Below are positions 23,886 through 33,912 of a DNA stretch of 64,000 nucleotides, piece by piece. Every line of letters starts with the position of its first letter. The first letter of the stretch is position 1. Origin of the DNA: Streptomyces pyxinae (GTDB taxonomy: Bacteria; Actinomycetota; Actinomycetes; Streptomycetales; Streptomycetaceae). Under the pieces are notes generated by a model. The model saw only the letters and a program-made list of their open reading frames with translations. It had not been told where the DNA came from and searched no databases. A program made the position numbers and the translations under genes. The stretch is taken from positions 62,001-126,000 of the forward strand of contig NZ_JANUGQ010000009.1 in the NCBI RefSeq assembly GCF_024756275.1, in the 5' to 3' direction.

Positions 23886-24049
23886 TCCCCCCGGGAGGCC
23901 CGGGAGGCACAGAAGACGCGGGTTCCCCGGTCGGCCCGGTCGGCCCCGACGGCCCCGACGGCCCGGAATCCCCGGGCGCCCTGGACGTCCCTGTCGGCCC
24001 CGGTGGCCGGGAAGCCCCGTACGCGCCGGGGACGGGAAGAATGGACGCC

Positions 24050-24760
24050 ATGCGTGCCATGCGTACCGTCACCGTCGTGGGCCACCGGGGCGACCCGTAC
24101 CGGGTCCGGGAGAACACCGTCGGCTCCGTCCGCTCGGCGGTGGCGCGCGGCGCGGACGCCGTCGAGGTCGATGTCCGCCTCACCCGTGACGGCGTCCCGG
24201 TGCTGCTGCACGACGACACCCTCAAGCGGCTCTGGGGCGTGGACCGGCCGCTGGACCGGCTCACCCTGGCCGAGGTGCGCCGGCTCACCGGCCCGGCGGG
24301 TGTACCGACGCTGGCCGAGGCGCTGGCGGCGGCCGGTGGGCACCGGCTGATGCTGGACCTGCCGGGCGCGACCGAGGCGTCGGTGCGCGCCATCGTGGGC
24401 ACGGTGCGCGAGTGCGGCGCGGCCGAGCGGGTCTACTACTGCTCCGGCGCCGCCGCGATGCTGCTGGTCCGGGCGGCGGACCCGGCCGCCGAGATCGCGC
24501 TGACCTGGACCACCCTGGCGCCGCCGCGCCCGGTGCTGCTGGACGCGGTGGCGCCGCGCTGGCTCAACTACCGCTTCGGGCTGGTCGGCCGGGCCCTGGC
24601 CGACCGGGTCCACCGGGACGGGCTGCTGGTCGCCGCCTGGACCGCCGACACCCGCCGGTCCATGCGTAGGCTGATCTTGAGCGGGGCGGACTCGATCACC
24701 ACCAATCGCGTGGACGCCCTCGCGTCCGTACTGCGCCGCGGGAAGGAACACCGCACGTGA
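24050..24760 (+). CDS. Glycerophosphodiester phosphodiesterase family protein
   Basis: A 236-residue GDPD-fold enzyme. The active-site text VVGHRGDPYRVRENT gives the catalytic His and the Glu-Asn pair, VEVDVRLTRDGVPVLLHDDT supplies the metal-binding Glu/Asp and the second His, and GADSITTNR matches the usual C-terminal strand. It should hydrolyse glycerophosphodiesters to glycerol 3-phosphate and an alcohol. ATG 24050 lies nine bases after GGGAAGA and is preferred to ATG 24041, which nearly touches it. The end overlaps the next gene by four bases (GTGA), so the two are coupled. Confidence 0.85.
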   Translation: MRAMRTVTVVGHRGDPYRVRENTVGSVRSAVARGADAVEVDVRLTRDGVPVLLHDDTLKRLWGVDRPLDRLTLAEVRRLTGPAGVPTLAEALAAAGGHRLMLDLPGATEASVRAIVGTVRECGAAERVYYCSGAAAMLLVRAADPAAEIALTWTTLAPPRPVLLDAVAPRWLNYRFGLVGRALADRVHRDGLLVAAWTADTRRSMRRLILSGADSITTNRVDALASVLRRGKEHRT

Positions 24761-25530
24761 ACGACAGAATCCGCACCGACATCGCCCACAACGCCCGGGT
24801 CTGGAACTTCTGGCTGGGCGGCAAGGACAACTATCCCGTCGACCGGAAGGTCGGGGAGAGCGTCACCGGCATGTATCCGAGCATCGGCGAGGTGGCCCGG
24901 GCCGACCGGGCCTTCCTGGGCCGGGCGGTCACGTATCTGGCGGGCGAGGCCGGGATACGCCAGTTCCTGGACATCGGTACCGGTCTGCCGACCGCCGACA
25001 ACACCCATGAGGTGGCCCAGCGGGTGGCCCCCGACGCGCGGATCGTCTACGTGGACAACGATCCGATCGTGCTGACCCACGCCCGGGCGCTGCTGACCAG
25101 CTCCCCGGAGGGCGTCACCGAGTACATCGACGCCGACGCCCACGATCCGGAGAAGATCCTCGCCGCCGTCTCCCCCACCCTGGACCTGGACCGTCCGGTG
25201 GCGGTGATGATGCTCGGCATCCTCAACTTCGTGCTCGACACCGACCGGGCGCGGTCGATCGTCCGGACGCTGATGGACGCGGTGCCGTCCGGCAGCCACC
25301 TGGTCCTCACCCATCCGACGCTGGAGCTGGGCGGCGAGGGGAACGAGGAGGCGATGGAGTTCTGGAACAAGAACGCCACCCCGCCGATCCGGGCCCGCAG
25401 CCGGGCGGAGTTCGCCTCGTTCACGGACGGCCTGGAGCTGCTGGAGCCCGGCATCGTCTCCTGCGCCTCCTGGCGCTTCGCCCCCACCACCGAGGTCGCC
25501 CAGTTCGGCGCGGTGGCCCGCAAGCCGTAA
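24757..25530 (+). CDS. SAM-dependent methyltransferase of the DUF574 type
   Basis: A 257-residue protein of the actinobacterial S-adenosylmethionine methyltransferase family formerly DUF574. The N-terminal RVWNFWLGGKDNYPVDR is diagnostic. The SAM-binding loop FLDIGTGLPTADNTHEVA and strand 2 RIVYVDNDPIVL follow, and VAVMMLGILNFV matches the family core. Streptomyces genomes carry many paralogues; the substrate is not known. The GTG start overlaps the stop of the GDPD gene. Confidence 0.88.
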   Translation: MNDRIRTDIAHNARVWNFWLGGKDNYPVDRKVGESVTGMYPSIGEVARADRAFLGRAVTYLAGEAGIRQFLDIGTGLPTADNTHEVAQRVAPDARIVYVDNDPIVLTHARALLTSSPEGVTEYIDADAHDPEKILAAVSPTLDLDRPVAVMMLGILNFVLDTDRARSIVRTLMDAVPSGSHLVLTHPTLELGGEGNEEAMEFWNKNATPPIRARSRAEFASFTDGLELLEPGIVSCASWRFAPTTEVAQFGAVARKP

Positions 25531-25632
25531 CCGCGCCCGGGTGGACGGAGCCGTACACGCGGGTTCGTACGGCTCCGGCCCGGGTGCGGTCCCCCTCCGG
25601 CGTCCCGGCGCCCCGGCGCCCCGGCGTCCCGG

Positions 25633-26169
25633 TCAGGCGGCCGGGAGCATCCGGGGGCCGATCGGGGCGGTGAGGGCGGCCAGGCGCTTGACGAGGCGGT
25701 GGACGATGAGCAGCGGCACCACCCCGAAGACCCCGAAGGACATGTCGATCAGCGTCCAGCCGAAGGGGATGTCCCGGATCCGGCCGCAGATCAGGGCGAG
25801 CGGGATGATCCCGGCGCAGGCGATCATGCCGAACTCGACGACCCAGATGTTCCGGACCGGGTCGCGGTAGGGGCCGTAGAAGGCGACCGCGATCACCAGA
25901 TGGGCGAAGGCCAGCCAGTCGTTCCCGTACAGGAGGAAGGGATGGCGGCCGTCGGCGGCGTCCAGCCCCTCGCCCACCCGGAGCATCCACTCCCGGAGAC
26001 CGGGGAAGGCGTCGGCGAGGAACGACGCCCAGCCGCCGTTCAGGGCGTCATTGGCCACGCGTACCTCGGTGACGAGCGGAAAGGCCGTCAGGCCGCTCAG
26101 CACCAGGCAGACGATGAAGAAAACCAACCACACGCGTATGCGCCGCAGCAGGGCGCCGGTCTCGCTCAT
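25633..26169 (-). CDS. Conserved hypothetical membrane protein
   Basis: 178 residues with four predicted membrane helices (VWLVFFIVCLVLSGLTAFPL, WLAFAHLVIAVAFYG, VVEFGMIACAGIIPLALIC, MSFGVFGVVPLLIVHRLV). A conserved-looking GPYRDPVRNIWVVEFGMIA lies between helices 2 and 3. I do not recognise a family or function. It starts at ATG 26169 and is convergent with the methyltransferase gene. Confidence 0.75.
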   Translation of the reverse strand: MSETGALLRRIRVWLVFFIVCLVLSGLTAFPLVTEVRVANDALNGGWASFLADAFPGLREWMLRVGEGLDAADGRHPFLLYGNDWLAFAHLVIAVAFYGPYRDPVRNIWVVEFGMIACAGIIPLALICGRIRDIPFGWTLIDMSFGVFGVVPLLIVHRLVKRLAALTAPIGPRMLPAA

Positions 26170-26345
26170 GATCGGCAGCGTACGCCGGGGTTTACCCGCC
26201 CTTTACGCGGGGTCCCCGCCGGGCGCCCCGGGTCCCCGCCGGCCGCGCACGGCCGCCGGGGCGGGCCGGAGGTGATCCGGCCCGCCCCGGTGGATCCGCG
26301 GTGCGGGGTCCCCGGCCGGGACCGCCCGGCCGGGGTGGCACGGCG

Positions 26346-27782
26346 TCAGCCGAGCGAGGTCATCACGTGCTTGACGCGGGTGTAGTCCTCGAAGCCGTAC
26401 GCCGAGAGGTCCTTGCCGTAGCCGGACTTCTTGAAGCCGCCGTGCGGCATCTCCGCGACCAGCGGGATGTGGGTGTTGATCCAGACGCAGCCGAAGTCCA
26501 GCGCCTTGGACATCCGCATCGCGCGGGCGTGGTCCCTGGTCCAGACGGAGGAGGCGAGGGCGTACTCGACGCCGTTGGCGTACTCCAGGGCCTGGGCCTC
26601 GTCGCGGAAGGACTGCACGGTGATGACGGGACCGAAGACCTCGTTCTGGATGATCTCGTCGTCCTGCTTCAGGCCGGAGACCACGGTGGGGGCGTAGAAG
26701 TAGCCCTTGTCCCCGACCCGGTGGCCGCCGGCCTCCACCTTGGCGTGCGCCGGGAGGCGGTCGACGAAGCCGCTGACCTGGGCGAGCTGGTTGGCGTTGT
26801 TGAGCGGGCCGTAGAGCGCGTCGGCGTCGTCCGGGGCGCCGGTCTTCGTCTCGGCGGCGGCCTTGGCCAGCGCGCTCACGAACTCGTCGTGGATGGACTC
26901 GTGCACCAGCACCCGGGTGGCCGCCGTACAGTCCTGGCCGGCGTTGAAGAAGCCGGCCACCGAGATGTCCTCGACCGCCTTGGCGATGTCGGTGTCCTCG
27001 AAGACCACCACCGGCGCCTTGCCGCCCAGCTCCAGGTGGACGCGCTTGACGTCCTTGGCGGCGGACTCCGCGACCTGCATGCCGGCGCGTACCGAACCGG
27101 TGATGGAGGCCATCGCCGGGGTGGGGTGCTCCACCATGGCCCGGCCGGTGTCACGGTCGCCGCAGATGACGTTGAAGACGCCCTTGGGCACGATCGAGCC
27201 GATGATCTCGGCGATCAGCACGGTGGAGGCCGGGGTGGTGTCCGAGGGCTTGAGGACCACGGTGTTGCCGGCGGCGAGCGCCGGGGCGAACTTCCAGACG
27301 GCCATCATCATCGGGTAGTTCCACGGCGCGACCTGGGCGCAGACCCCGACCGGCTCACGGCGCACGATGGAGGTGAGGCCCTCCATGTACTCGCCGGCCG
27401 AGCGGCCCTCCAGCAGCCGGGCGGCGCCCGCGAAGAAGCGGATCTGGTCCACCATCGGCGGGATCTCTTCGGTCCGGGTCAGCTCCAGCGGCTTGCCGGT
27501 GTTCTCGGACTCGGCCGCGATCAGGTCCTCGGCGCGCTCCTCGAAGGCGTCCGCGATCTTCAGCAGCACCTTCTGCCGCTCGGCCGGGGTGGTGTCCCGC
27601 CAGGCCGGGAACGCGGCGGCGGCGGCCTCCATGGCGGCGTCCACGTCCGCTTGGCCGGAGAGCGGAGAAGTGGCGTACACGTCGCCGGTCGCGGGGTTGA
27701 CCACATCGATGGTCCGTCCGTCGGCGGCGTCCCGGAACTCCCCGTTGATGTAGTTGCGCAGACGACGCAGCTCGGTGGTCAC
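26346..27782 (-). CDS. Gamma-aminobutyraldehyde dehydrogenase-like enzyme
   Basis: A 478-residue aldehyde dehydrogenase with APWNYPMMM, the ITGSVRAGMQV nucleotide loop, LELGGKAPVVVF (general-base Glu) and FFNAGQDCTAATR (nucleophilic Cys). The C-terminus PHGGFKKSGYGKDLSAYG matches the aminobutyraldehyde group and closely resembles the paralogue in the pot operon. The GTG start at 27782 has AGGAGGGG about seven bases upstream. It is divergent from an AsnC regulator and a class III aminotransferase, so it probably oxidises the aldehyde made when putrescine is transaminated. Confidence 0.9.
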   Translation of the reverse strand: MTTELRRLRNYINGEFRDAADGRTIDVVNPATGDVYATSPLSGQADVDAAMEAAAAAFPAWRDTTPAERQKVLLKIADAFEERAEDLIAAESENTGKPLELTRTEEIPPMVDQIRFFAGAARLLEGRSAGEYMEGLTSIVRREPVGVCAQVAPWNYPMMMAVWKFAPALAAGNTVVLKPSDTTPASTVLIAEIIGSIVPKGVFNVICGDRDTGRAMVEHPTPAMASITGSVRAGMQVAESAAKDVKRVHLELGGKAPVVVFEDTDIAKAVEDISVAGFFNAGQDCTAATRVLVHESIHDEFVSALAKAAAETKTGAPDDADALYGPLNNANQLAQVSGFVDRLPAHAKVEAGGHRVGDKGYFYAPTVVSGLKQDDEIIQNEVFGPVITVQSFRDEAQALEYANGVEYALASSVWTRDHARAMRMSKALDFGCVWINTHIPLVAEMPHGGFKKSGYGKDLSAYGFEDYTRVKHVMTSLG

Positions 27783-27985
27783 GTGCCACCCCTCCTGTCG
27801 GTCTCGGTATTCGGTGCCCGGCGTTCGGTACCCGGTGCACGGTGTCCAGGCGTTGAGACACCCACCCTAGTCGGTGGGGCGACGCTTTCAACAGGGCCGA
27901 CGGTCCAGAACTTCGGATACCGCACTTTCCGGGGCGTGATTCAACGAATTTCATCCGTCCGGGGTTGCGAGACCGACGAGTCCCG
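27783..27985. promoter_or_regulatory. Divergent promoter region between the aldehyde dehydrogenase and AsnC genes
   Basis: This 203-base stretch contains a less GC-rich patch near 27930-27955 (GATTCAACGAATTTCATCC) with a small inverted repeat TTC-AAC-GAA. It also has direct repeats of TTCGGT plus CCCGG near 27808-27835. An AsnC-family regulator encoded next to its targets commonly binds such a region; the exact operator is not identifiable by eye. Confidence 0.45.
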
Positions 27986-28492
27986 GTGCAGAGTGAGGAT
28001 GTGGTCAGTCGAAGCGCAGAGCCCAGGGCCGGGAACGGGTCGTCCCCGACGATCGACGCCGTGTCCCTGGCGATCATCGAACAGCTCCAGGAGGACGGAC
28101 GCCGTCCCTACGCCGCCATCGGGAAGGCCGTCGGCCTGTCCGAGGCAGCGGTTCGCCAGCGCGTCCAGAAACTCCTCGACCAGGGCGTGATGCAGATCGT
28201 CGCCGTCACCGATCCGCTCACCGTCGGCTTCCGGCGGCAGGCGATGGTCGGGATCAACGTCGAGGGCGACCTGGACCCGGTGGCGGACGCGCTGACCGCC
28301 ATGACGGAGTGCGAGTACGTGGTGATGACCGCGGGCTCGTTCGATCTGATGGTGGAGATCGTCTGCGAGGACGACGACCACCTGCTGGAAGTGATCAACA
28401 AGCGCATCCGCACCCTCCCCGGTGTGCGCTCCACCGAGAGCTTCGTCTACCTCAAGCTCAAGAAGCAGACCTACATGTGGGGAACCCGATAG
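27986..28492 (+). CDS. Lrp/AsnC family transcriptional regulator
   Basis: A 168-residue regulator. The N-terminal helix-turn-helix reads IIEQLQEDGRRPYAAIGKAV, then GLSEAAVRQRVQKLLDQG, followed by the RAM/AsnC ligand-binding domain (VGINVEGDLDPVADALTAM, VVMTAGSFDLMVEI). GTG 27986 gives an N-terminus MQSEDVVSRS; GTG 28001 is an alternative. It sits two bases before a class III aminotransferase and divergent from an aldehyde dehydrogenase. From memory, the regulator at this place in S. coelicolor has been linked to polyamine use, which fits the gene content. Confidence 0.87.
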   Translation: MQSEDVVSRSAEPRAGNGSSPTIDAVSLAIIEQLQEDGRRPYAAIGKAVGLSEAAVRQRVQKLLDQGVMQIVAVTDPLTVGFRRQAMVGINVEGDLDPVADALTAMTECEYVVMTAGSFDLMVEIVCEDDDHLLEVINKRIRTLPGVRSTESFVYLKLKKQTYMWGTR

Positions 28493-28494
28493 CC

Positions 28495-29865
28495 GTGAGC
28501 CAGGACCACAGCGACCTCTCCAAGTCCGCCTACGACCACCTGTGGATGCACTTCACCCGCATGGCGTCGTACGAGAAGAATCCCGTGCCGACCATCGTCC
28601 GCGGCGAGGGCACCTACATCTACGACGACAAGGGCAAGCGCTACCTCGACGGCCTCGCCGGGCTCTTCGTGGTCCAGGCGGGCCACGGCCGCCGGGAGCT
28701 GGCCGAGGTCGCGGCCAGGCAGGCGCAGGAGCTCGCCTTCTTCCCGGTGTGGTCGTACGCCCACCCCAAGGCCGTCGAGCTGGCCGAGCGCCTCGCCCAC
28801 CACGCCCCGGGCGACCTGAACAAGGTCTTCTTCACCACCGGTGGCGGCGAGGCGGTCGAGACCGCCTGGAAGCTGGCCAAGCAGTACTTCAAGCTGACCG
28901 GCAAGCCGACCAAGCACAAGGTCATCTCGCGGGCCGTCGCCTACCACGGCACCCCGCAGGGCGCCCTCTCCATCACCGGTCTGCCCGGGCTGAAGGCCCC
29001 CTTCGAGCCGCTGGTGCCCGGCGCGCACAAGGTGCCGAACACCAATATCTACCGCGCCCCGATCTTCGGTGACGACCCGGAGGCGTTCGGCCGCTGGGCC
29101 GCCGACCAGATCGAGCAGCAGATCCTCTTCGAGGGCCCGGACACCGTCGCCGCGGTCTTCCTGGAGCCGGTGCAGAACGCCGGCGGCTGCTTCCCGCCGC
29201 CGCCCGGCTACTTCCAGCGGGTCCGCGAGATCTGCGACCAGTACGACGTGCTGCTCGTCTCGGACGAGGTCATCTGCGCCTTCGGCCGGCTCGGCACCGT
29301 CTTCGCCTGCGACAAGTTCGGCTATGTGCCGGACATGATCACCTGCGCCAAGGGCATGACCTCGGGCTACTCCCCGATCGGCGCCTGCATCGTCTCCGAC
29401 CGGCTCGCGGAGCCGTTCTACCGGGGCGACAACGTCTTCCTGCACGGCTACACCTTCGGCGGCCACCCGGTCTCCGCGGCGGTGGGCCTCGCCAACCTCG
29501 ACATCTTCGAGAGCGAGAAGCTCAACCAGCATGTGCTGGACAACGAGGGGAACTTCCTCGCCACCCTGCAGAAGCTGCACGACCTGCCGATCGTCGGCGA
29601 TGTGCGCGGCAACGGCTTCTTCTACGGCATCGAGCTGGTGAAGGACAAGACCACCAAGGAGTCGTTCGACGAGGAGGAGACGGAGCGGGTGCTGTACGGC
29701 TTCCTCTCCAAGGCCCTCTACGACAACGGCCTCTACTGCCGCGCCGACGACCGGGGCGACCCGGTGGTCCAGCTGGCGCCGCCGCTGATCTCGGACCAGT
29801 CGACGTTCGACGAGATCGAGCAGATCCTGCGCGCGACGCTCACGGAGGCGTGGACGAAGCTCTGA
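28495..29865 (+). CDS. Class III aminotransferase, probable polyamine (putrescine) aminotransferase
   Basis: A 456-residue PLP enzyme of the omega-amino-acid/pyruvate aminotransferase type. Features are YLDGLAGLFVVQAGHGR, the cofactor loop FFTTGGGEAVETAWKLA, AYHGTPQGALSITG, VLLVSDEVICAFGRLG with the PLP-binding Asp, and the Schiff-base Lys in ITCAKGMTSG (Lys 286). It resembles SpuC/YgjG-like enzymes that transaminate putrescine to 4-aminobutanal. GTG 28495 follows the AsnC stop by two bases, so the two are probably cotranscribed. The divergent aldehyde dehydrogenase would take the product to GABA. Confidence 0.88.
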   Translation: MSQDHSDLSKSAYDHLWMHFTRMASYEKNPVPTIVRGEGTYIYDDKGKRYLDGLAGLFVVQAGHGRRELAEVAARQAQELAFFPVWSYAHPKAVELAERLAHHAPGDLNKVFFTTGGGEAVETAWKLAKQYFKLTGKPTKHKVISRAVAYHGTPQGALSITGLPGLKAPFEPLVPGAHKVPNTNIYRAPIFGDDPEAFGRWAADQIEQQILFEGPDTVAAVFLEPVQNAGGCFPPPPGYFQRVREICDQYDVLLVSDEVICAFGRLGTVFACDKFGYVPDMITCAKGMTSGYSPIGACIVSDRLAEPFYRGDNVFLHGYTFGGHPVSAAVGLANLDIFESEKLNQHVLDNEGNFLATLQKLHDLPIVGDVRGNGFFYGIELVKDKTTKESFDEEETERVLYGFLSKALYDNGLYCRADDRGDPVVQLAPPLISDQSTFDEIEQILRATLTEAWTKL

Positions 29866-30758
29866 GGTCCTGGGGCATCCGGTCCCCGGAGCCCGGGACT
29901 TTACGGCTCCGGGGACCGGGGCTTCGCCTCCCCGGGGCGGATGCGGACGCGGGACCCGGGGCTTTACGGCTCCGGGGCCCGGGGCTTCGCCTGGCCGGGG
30001 CCGGTGCTCTGCGGACGCGGGGCCCGGGACTCTGCGGGCCCGGGGCCCGGTGGCTCCAAGGCCCGGAGGCCCTGCGGCTCCGGTGCCTCCCGGGCCCCGG
30101 GGCGCCCGGCCGGGCCCGGGCGCCCCGGGGCCGTACCGGTGGCCCGGGCCCGGTGACCCGAGCGAGACCGGGCGCCCCGGCCGTACTGGCGGCCCGGACC
30201 GTACCGATGGGGCCGCGACCGGCGCCAGGGCCGTGCCGGTGGCCGCTTCGCACCCCCGACCCCGGGCCGGACCTCTCCGGCCCGGGGTCCCGCGCGTCCG
30301 CCCCCGGGCGGTGCCCCGTACGGCGGACCGTTGCCGGTGCCCCGTACGGCAGTCCCCCCTCGCGGCGCTCCCGTTCGGCGGTCCGCTGCCGGTGGTTCCC
30401 GTACGACGGCCCCTTCCCCGGCTCTCTCGTCCACCGGCCCCGCGTGGCGGGCCGGTGCGACGGCGCGCGCGGGCGGACACCGAGCGGCGGCCGGTGCGGA
30501 CCGGCCGTGCGGTCCTGCCACGGGCCGGCCGGACGCCTCCCGGCGGGGCACCCGAAATGACCATTAGTCCGATCGTAGGTTGATCGCGGCCCGGATCCTG
30601 CCCCATCCGAGTGAGTTGGGGGGATCCGGGCCGTGTGCTGTGCGTCCAGCCGCCACCGCACTCCCTACGGTGCCCAGTGACCGATCGGCCCCGCCTTCGT
30701 TCCCCCGTACGGGGGACACGGGGGACGAGACATCCGCTCCGATTCCGAGGTGTACGCC
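29866..30758. repeat. Long non-coding stretch with imperfect 63-bp repeats
   Basis: Two 39-nt near-identical blocks lie at 29891-29929 and 29954-29992 (core TTTACGGCTCCGGGG, then CCGGGGCTTCGCCT), 63 bp apart. A weaker third copy starts near 30010 (TGCGGACGCGGGGCCCGG). They begin just after the aminotransferase stop and may terminate it. From 30300 to 30430 the motif CCCCGTACGGC recurs. No gene with family support was seen. The ABC-exporter promoter should lie near 30570-30740. Confidence 0.65.
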
Positions 30759-31493
30759 ATGGTGGCCCCGCCGGACAACGACGTGCTCTGGGCACGTTCC
30801 CTGCACTACTCCCCGCACGGCTCCCCCGCCCTCGACGGGGTTTCGCTGGGCGTCCGCGAGGGCGAGATCCTCGCCGTGCAAGGCCCCCGGGGATGCGGCA
30901 AGACGACCCTGCTGCGCTGTCTCTCCGGCCAGCTCGTCCCGGAACGCGGCGAGATCTGGTTCGCCGGTGCCGAGGTCCACACCCTGAGCGCGCGCCGCCG
31001 GGAGCAGCTGCGCCGGGACCGGTTCGGCTGGATCGACCCGGCGGGCGCGCTCGTCCCCGAGCTCACCGTCTGGGAGAACGCCGCGCTGCCGCTGCTGCTG
31101 CGCGGCACCCCGCACCGCGCGGCACTGGCCGCCGCCACCGACTGGCTGGAGCGGCTGGACGTCGGCCCCTGCGCCCGGCAGCGACCGGGTGCCCTCTCCC
31201 CCGCCCAGCGGCAGCGGGTCGCCGCCGCCCGGGCCCTGATCTCCGTACCGACCGTGGTCTTCGCGGACGAGCCCACCGCCACCCTGCACCGTGCCGAGGG
31301 CGCCCAGATGCTGCGCACCCTGACCACGGCCGCCCGCTCGCACCGGATCACCGTCATCCTGGCCACCCATCAGCCCGAGGTGGCCGCCGTCGCGGACCGC
31401 ACCATCGAGCTGCTCGACGGGCGGCGGGTGGGCTCCGGGCAGCTGGGCGACGAGACGGAGGAGGGCCGGGACGCGTGTTCGCTCTCCGTCTGA
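30759..31493 (+). CDS. ABC transporter ATP-binding protein
   Basis: A 244-residue ABC ATPase. Walker A is GPRGCGKTT, the Q-loop region is RFGWIDPAGALVPELTVWEN, Walker B is TVVFADEPTA and the H-loop is LATHQPE. The signature reads LSPAQRQRVAAARAL, so the canonical LSGGQ glycines are replaced by Pro-Ala. ATG 30759 is nine bases after GAGG; the GTG at 30750 is unlikely. It overlaps the downstream permease gene by 19 bases and forms a two-gene exporter-like unit (MacB/LolD-type ATPase). The substrate is unknown. Confidence 0.87.
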   Translation: MVAPPDNDVLWARSLHYSPHGSPALDGVSLGVREGEILAVQGPRGCGKTTLLRCLSGQLVPERGEIWFAGAEVHTLSARRREQLRRDRFGWIDPAGALVPELTVWENAALPLLLRGTPHRAALAAATDWLERLDVGPCARQRPGALSPAQRQRVAAARALISVPTVVFADEPTATLHRAEGAQMLRTLTTAARSHRITVILATHQPEVAAVADRTIELLDGRRVGSGQLGDETEEGRDACSLSV

Positions 31494-32635
31494 TTCTCGG
31501 CACCCATCCGCTGGTTCTGCTGCGGCGGCTGCTGGTCGTCGTCGCCGCCACCGGGGTCGGTCTGCTGCTGCTCTGCGCGCTCGGGTACGCGGTCGCGCAC
31601 CCCGGCCGGCCCTCGGCGTCACTGCCCCGGCTCCTCTGGTGCGCGCTGCCGCTGGCCGCCGCCGCGCACTTCGCGGTCGCCGTCGCCAGGGCCGACCCGG
31701 TCACCCGGCCCCGGGCCGGTCTCTCGGCCGTCGGGCTCGGCTCCGGCCGGCTGTCCGGACTGGCCACCGCCTGGACCGCCTTCTGCTGCACCGTCGGCTC
31801 GGCGCTGGCGCTGCTGGTCTACCTCCAGCTGCGGGGCGGGCCGGCCGGGCGGGCCGCCGGCGCTTCCGAGCTGCTGGCGCCCGGCCGGCAACTGCCGCTG
31901 CCGGCCGCGCTGACGCTGCTCGCCCTGCTCCCGGCGGTCGCCTCGGTGGCCGTCGCCGTGTCGCTGCGGTCGCCCCGTCGACCGGCCGGCCGGAGCGGGG
32001 CCAGGGCCGGCGGCACCGAGGAGGCGGCGGACGACGGGACCCCGCCGGCCGGGCTGCCCTGGGGCGTGGCGCTGCTCGGCGCCGGGCTCGCCGCCGGGGC
32101 CTACACGGCGCGCACCGGTGCGGCGCCCCCGCCGGCCGGTCCGGCCGGGTCGCTGGGCGTACTGGCCGGCTGGCTGCTGAGCGCGGCGGGGCTGGCGGTC
32201 GCGGGGCCCGGGCTGGCCCATCTGTGCGGGCGGCTCCTCCAGGCGGGGAGCCCCGGCCCGGCCCGGCTGCTGGCCGGGCGCGGGCTGATGGAGCAGGCGC
32301 GCCGGGTGGGCCGGCCGCTGGGCGTGGCGTGCGCGGTGGCGGCCGCCACGCTGGCCGCCGCCACGCTGTACGGCAGCTCGGGCGCGGTGTCGCTCGGCCC
32401 GATGACCGGGCTGGGGGCGGGGCTGGTGGTCGCCTGTACGGCCGCCACCCTGCTGACGGCCGCGCTGGAGACCCGGCGGGCGCGGCTGGACACCCGGGAC
32501 GCACTCCTCGAACTGGGTGCCACGGCCGCCCTGCTGCGTACCGCCGTGGCGCTGCGGGCCCTGGTCCTGCTCGCCGTCTTCGCCCCGCTCACCTGGGCCG
32601 TGGCGGCCCTCACGGTCCTGCCGCTGACCCGCTGA
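31475..32635 (+). CDS. ABC transporter permease (FtsX-like half)
   Basis: A 386-residue hydrophobic protein with about eight helices, including LLVVVAATGVGLLLLCALGY and WTAFCCTVGSALALLVYLQL. Near the C-terminus, LETRRARLDTRDALLELGAT precedes the last helices; such a cytoplasmic segment before the terminal helix is common in FtsX/MacB-type permeases. GTG 31475 lies inside the end of the ATPase gene with GGAGGAGGG upstream, indicating coupled translation. Role unknown; possibly export of a peptide or lipid. Confidence 0.8.
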   Translation: MFALRLILGTHPLVLLRRLLVVVAATGVGLLLLCALGYAVAHPGRPSASLPRLLWCALPLAAAAHFAVAVARADPVTRPRAGLSAVGLGSGRLSGLATAWTAFCCTVGSALALLVYLQLRGGPAGRAAGASELLAPGRQLPLPAALTLLALLPAVASVAVAVSLRSPRRPAGRSGARAGGTEEAADDGTPPAGLPWGVALLGAGLAAGAYTARTGAAPPPAGPAGSLGVLAGWLLSAAGLAVAGPGLAHLCGRLLQAGSPGPARLLAGRGLMEQARRVGRPLGVACAVAAATLAAATLYGSSGAVSLGPMTGLGAGLVVACTAATLLTAALETRRARLDTRDALLELGATAALLRTAVALRALVLLAVFAPLTWAVAALTVLPLTR

Positions 32636-32675
32636 AGCCGCTGACCGGCCGAGGCGCTGACCGGCCGGCCCGCCG

Positions 32676-32703
32676 GGCCGGGGTCCCTCGCGGGGTCCCG
32701 GCC
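32676..32703. terminator. Bidirectional hairpin between convergent genes
   Basis: GGCCGGG at 32676-32682 pairs with CCCGGCC at 32697-32703, and an inner CCC/GGG pair extends the stem. It lies between the convergent permease and thiQ genes and can serve both. Confidence 0.55.
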
Positions 32704-32735
32704 ACGGGCCCGACCGTGCGGGCCACCCCTGTCGG

Positions 32736-33911
<1,176 letters not shown>

Positions 33912-33912
33912 C

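Noticed and set aside
29840..30661. Several Arg/Pro/Gly-rich frames in the 29.9-30.7 kb gap
   Set aside because: Composition follows the DNA repeats and no protein family is evident on either strand.
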